Source of the DNA: Winogradskya humida
GTDB taxonomy: Bacteria; Actinomycetota; Actinomycetes; Mycobacteriales; Micromonosporaceae
NCBI RefSeq assembly: GCF_016862215.1
Contig: NZ_BOMN01000024.1
Span: 1 to 42,017, forward strand
Length of the DNA: 42,017 bases
Direction: 5' to 3'
The position numbers and the translations under genes are program-made. Below are positions 41,776-42,017 of this stretch, one piece after another. The notes under the pieces are model-generated. The model worked only from the letters and a program-made list of their open reading frames with translations, was not told the DNA's origin and did no database searches. Every line of letters begins with the position of its first letter. The first letter of the stretch is position 1.

Positions 41776-42017
41776 GCACCGCCCACACCTCCGAGGGCTC
41801 CTCCTCCAGGGTGAAATGCCCCGCACGCGGAATCCGGACACCACGGACATCAGCCAACCCCGCCGCCCGGAACCCCGCCAGGTAGCGATCAAGATCCCCG
41901 CCCTCTTTCTCCCCGCGCACGTAGAGCAAAGACGTCTCCACCCGCCGCACGTCGAAAGCGGCAGCTGCGGAAGCCGGACGGACGCCCGGGGCTGCGGCCG
42001 CGGAGCCCGGCGCCGCG
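41753..42017 (-). CDS. Alpha/beta hydrolase, 3' part only (runs off the window)
   Basis: The frame is open to the right edge, so the start and most of the protein are missing. The visible 87 residues end in the fold's C-terminal part: FDVRRVETSLLYVRGEKEGG, YLAGFRAAGLADVRGVRIPR, then AGHFTLEEEPSEVWAVL, which contains the catalytic His of the Ser-Asp-His triad in AGHF. An Ala/Pro-rich stretch precedes it near the window edge. Substrate unknown. Its 3' end overlaps the convergent lipoprotein gene by 23 nt. Confidence 0.75.
   Translation of the reverse strand, partial: AAPGSAAAAPGVRPASAAAAFDVRRVETSLLYVRGEKEGGDLDRYLAGFRAAGLADVRGVRIPRAGHFTLEEEPSEVWAVLSSFGGR

Overview
The window is GC-rich, densely coded actinobacterial chromosome. 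The gene families (AfsR-type regulator, DUF501, Rsm22, family-5 uracil-DNA glycosylase, MoxR/DUF58/DUF4129 operon, CYTH-CHAD protein), many GTG/TTG starts, TAnnnT -10 boxes sitting right before start codons, and a tRNA-Leu(UAA) of the bldA type all point to a filamentous actinomycete. Micromonosporaceae (Actinoplanes-like) is my best guess, by gene content and protein style only. I see no prophage, integrase, transposase or CRISPR array.

Layout. 1-360 is non-coding with a 70-bp tandem repeat. 361-5544 (minus) holds an M48 metallopeptidase and a probable metB-amidase-ilvA operon. Divergent from it lie a HIT protein and msrA. 6696-8773 is a small accessory patch: a Phd/RelE-like toxin-antitoxin pair, a decayed AbiEii-type nucleotidyltransferase and a hypothetical gene. 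9198-11649 carries a CYTH-CHAD protein and polyphosphate kinase 2. A 290-nt non-coding leader with a possible short upstream ORF and a strongly folding three-way junction then precedes ribonuclease Z, followed by a GNAT acetyltransferase and a 914-residue AfsR/SARP regulator. 16549-18746 (minus) has a Cys/Trp small protein, cystathionine beta-synthase and a YkvA protein. 18898-22515 (plus) has two related SGNH/GDSL hydrolases and a thiolase. 22621-25587 (minus) has a HAD hydrolase, a small hypothetical, a Bax-inhibitor-1 protein and Rsm22.

At 25716-27098 an AAA/DUF4143 ATPase gene containing a TTA codon converges on the UUA-decoding tRNA gene. NDH-2 follows, then a tightly overlapped five-gene operon (DUF4129, membrane protein, MoxR, DUF58, membrane protein; 32907 to 28651), uracil-DNA glycosylase, a PadR/HAAS-membrane-protein pair with a palindromic operator over its own promoter, and an ECF sigma factor with a heptad-repeat tail and a small overlapping partner. 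36311-40274 (minus) is the classic eno-ftsB/divIC-DUF501-ppx cluster with an argA-type acetyltransferase inserted. The right end has a PilZ-like protein, a lipoprotein with a TTA codon near its start, and the 3' part of an alpha/beta hydrolase.

Themes: sulfur amino acids (metB, cbs, msrA), polyphosphate (CYTH-CHAD, PPK2, Ppx) and bldA-linked control (tRNA gene plus two TTA-containing genes). The strongest candidates for something undescribed are the structured leader before ribonuclease Z, the ECF sigma factor with its repeat tail and overlapping partner, the PadR operator-promoter, and several small repeat families between genes. All family assignments come from reading motifs; nothing was searched against a database.
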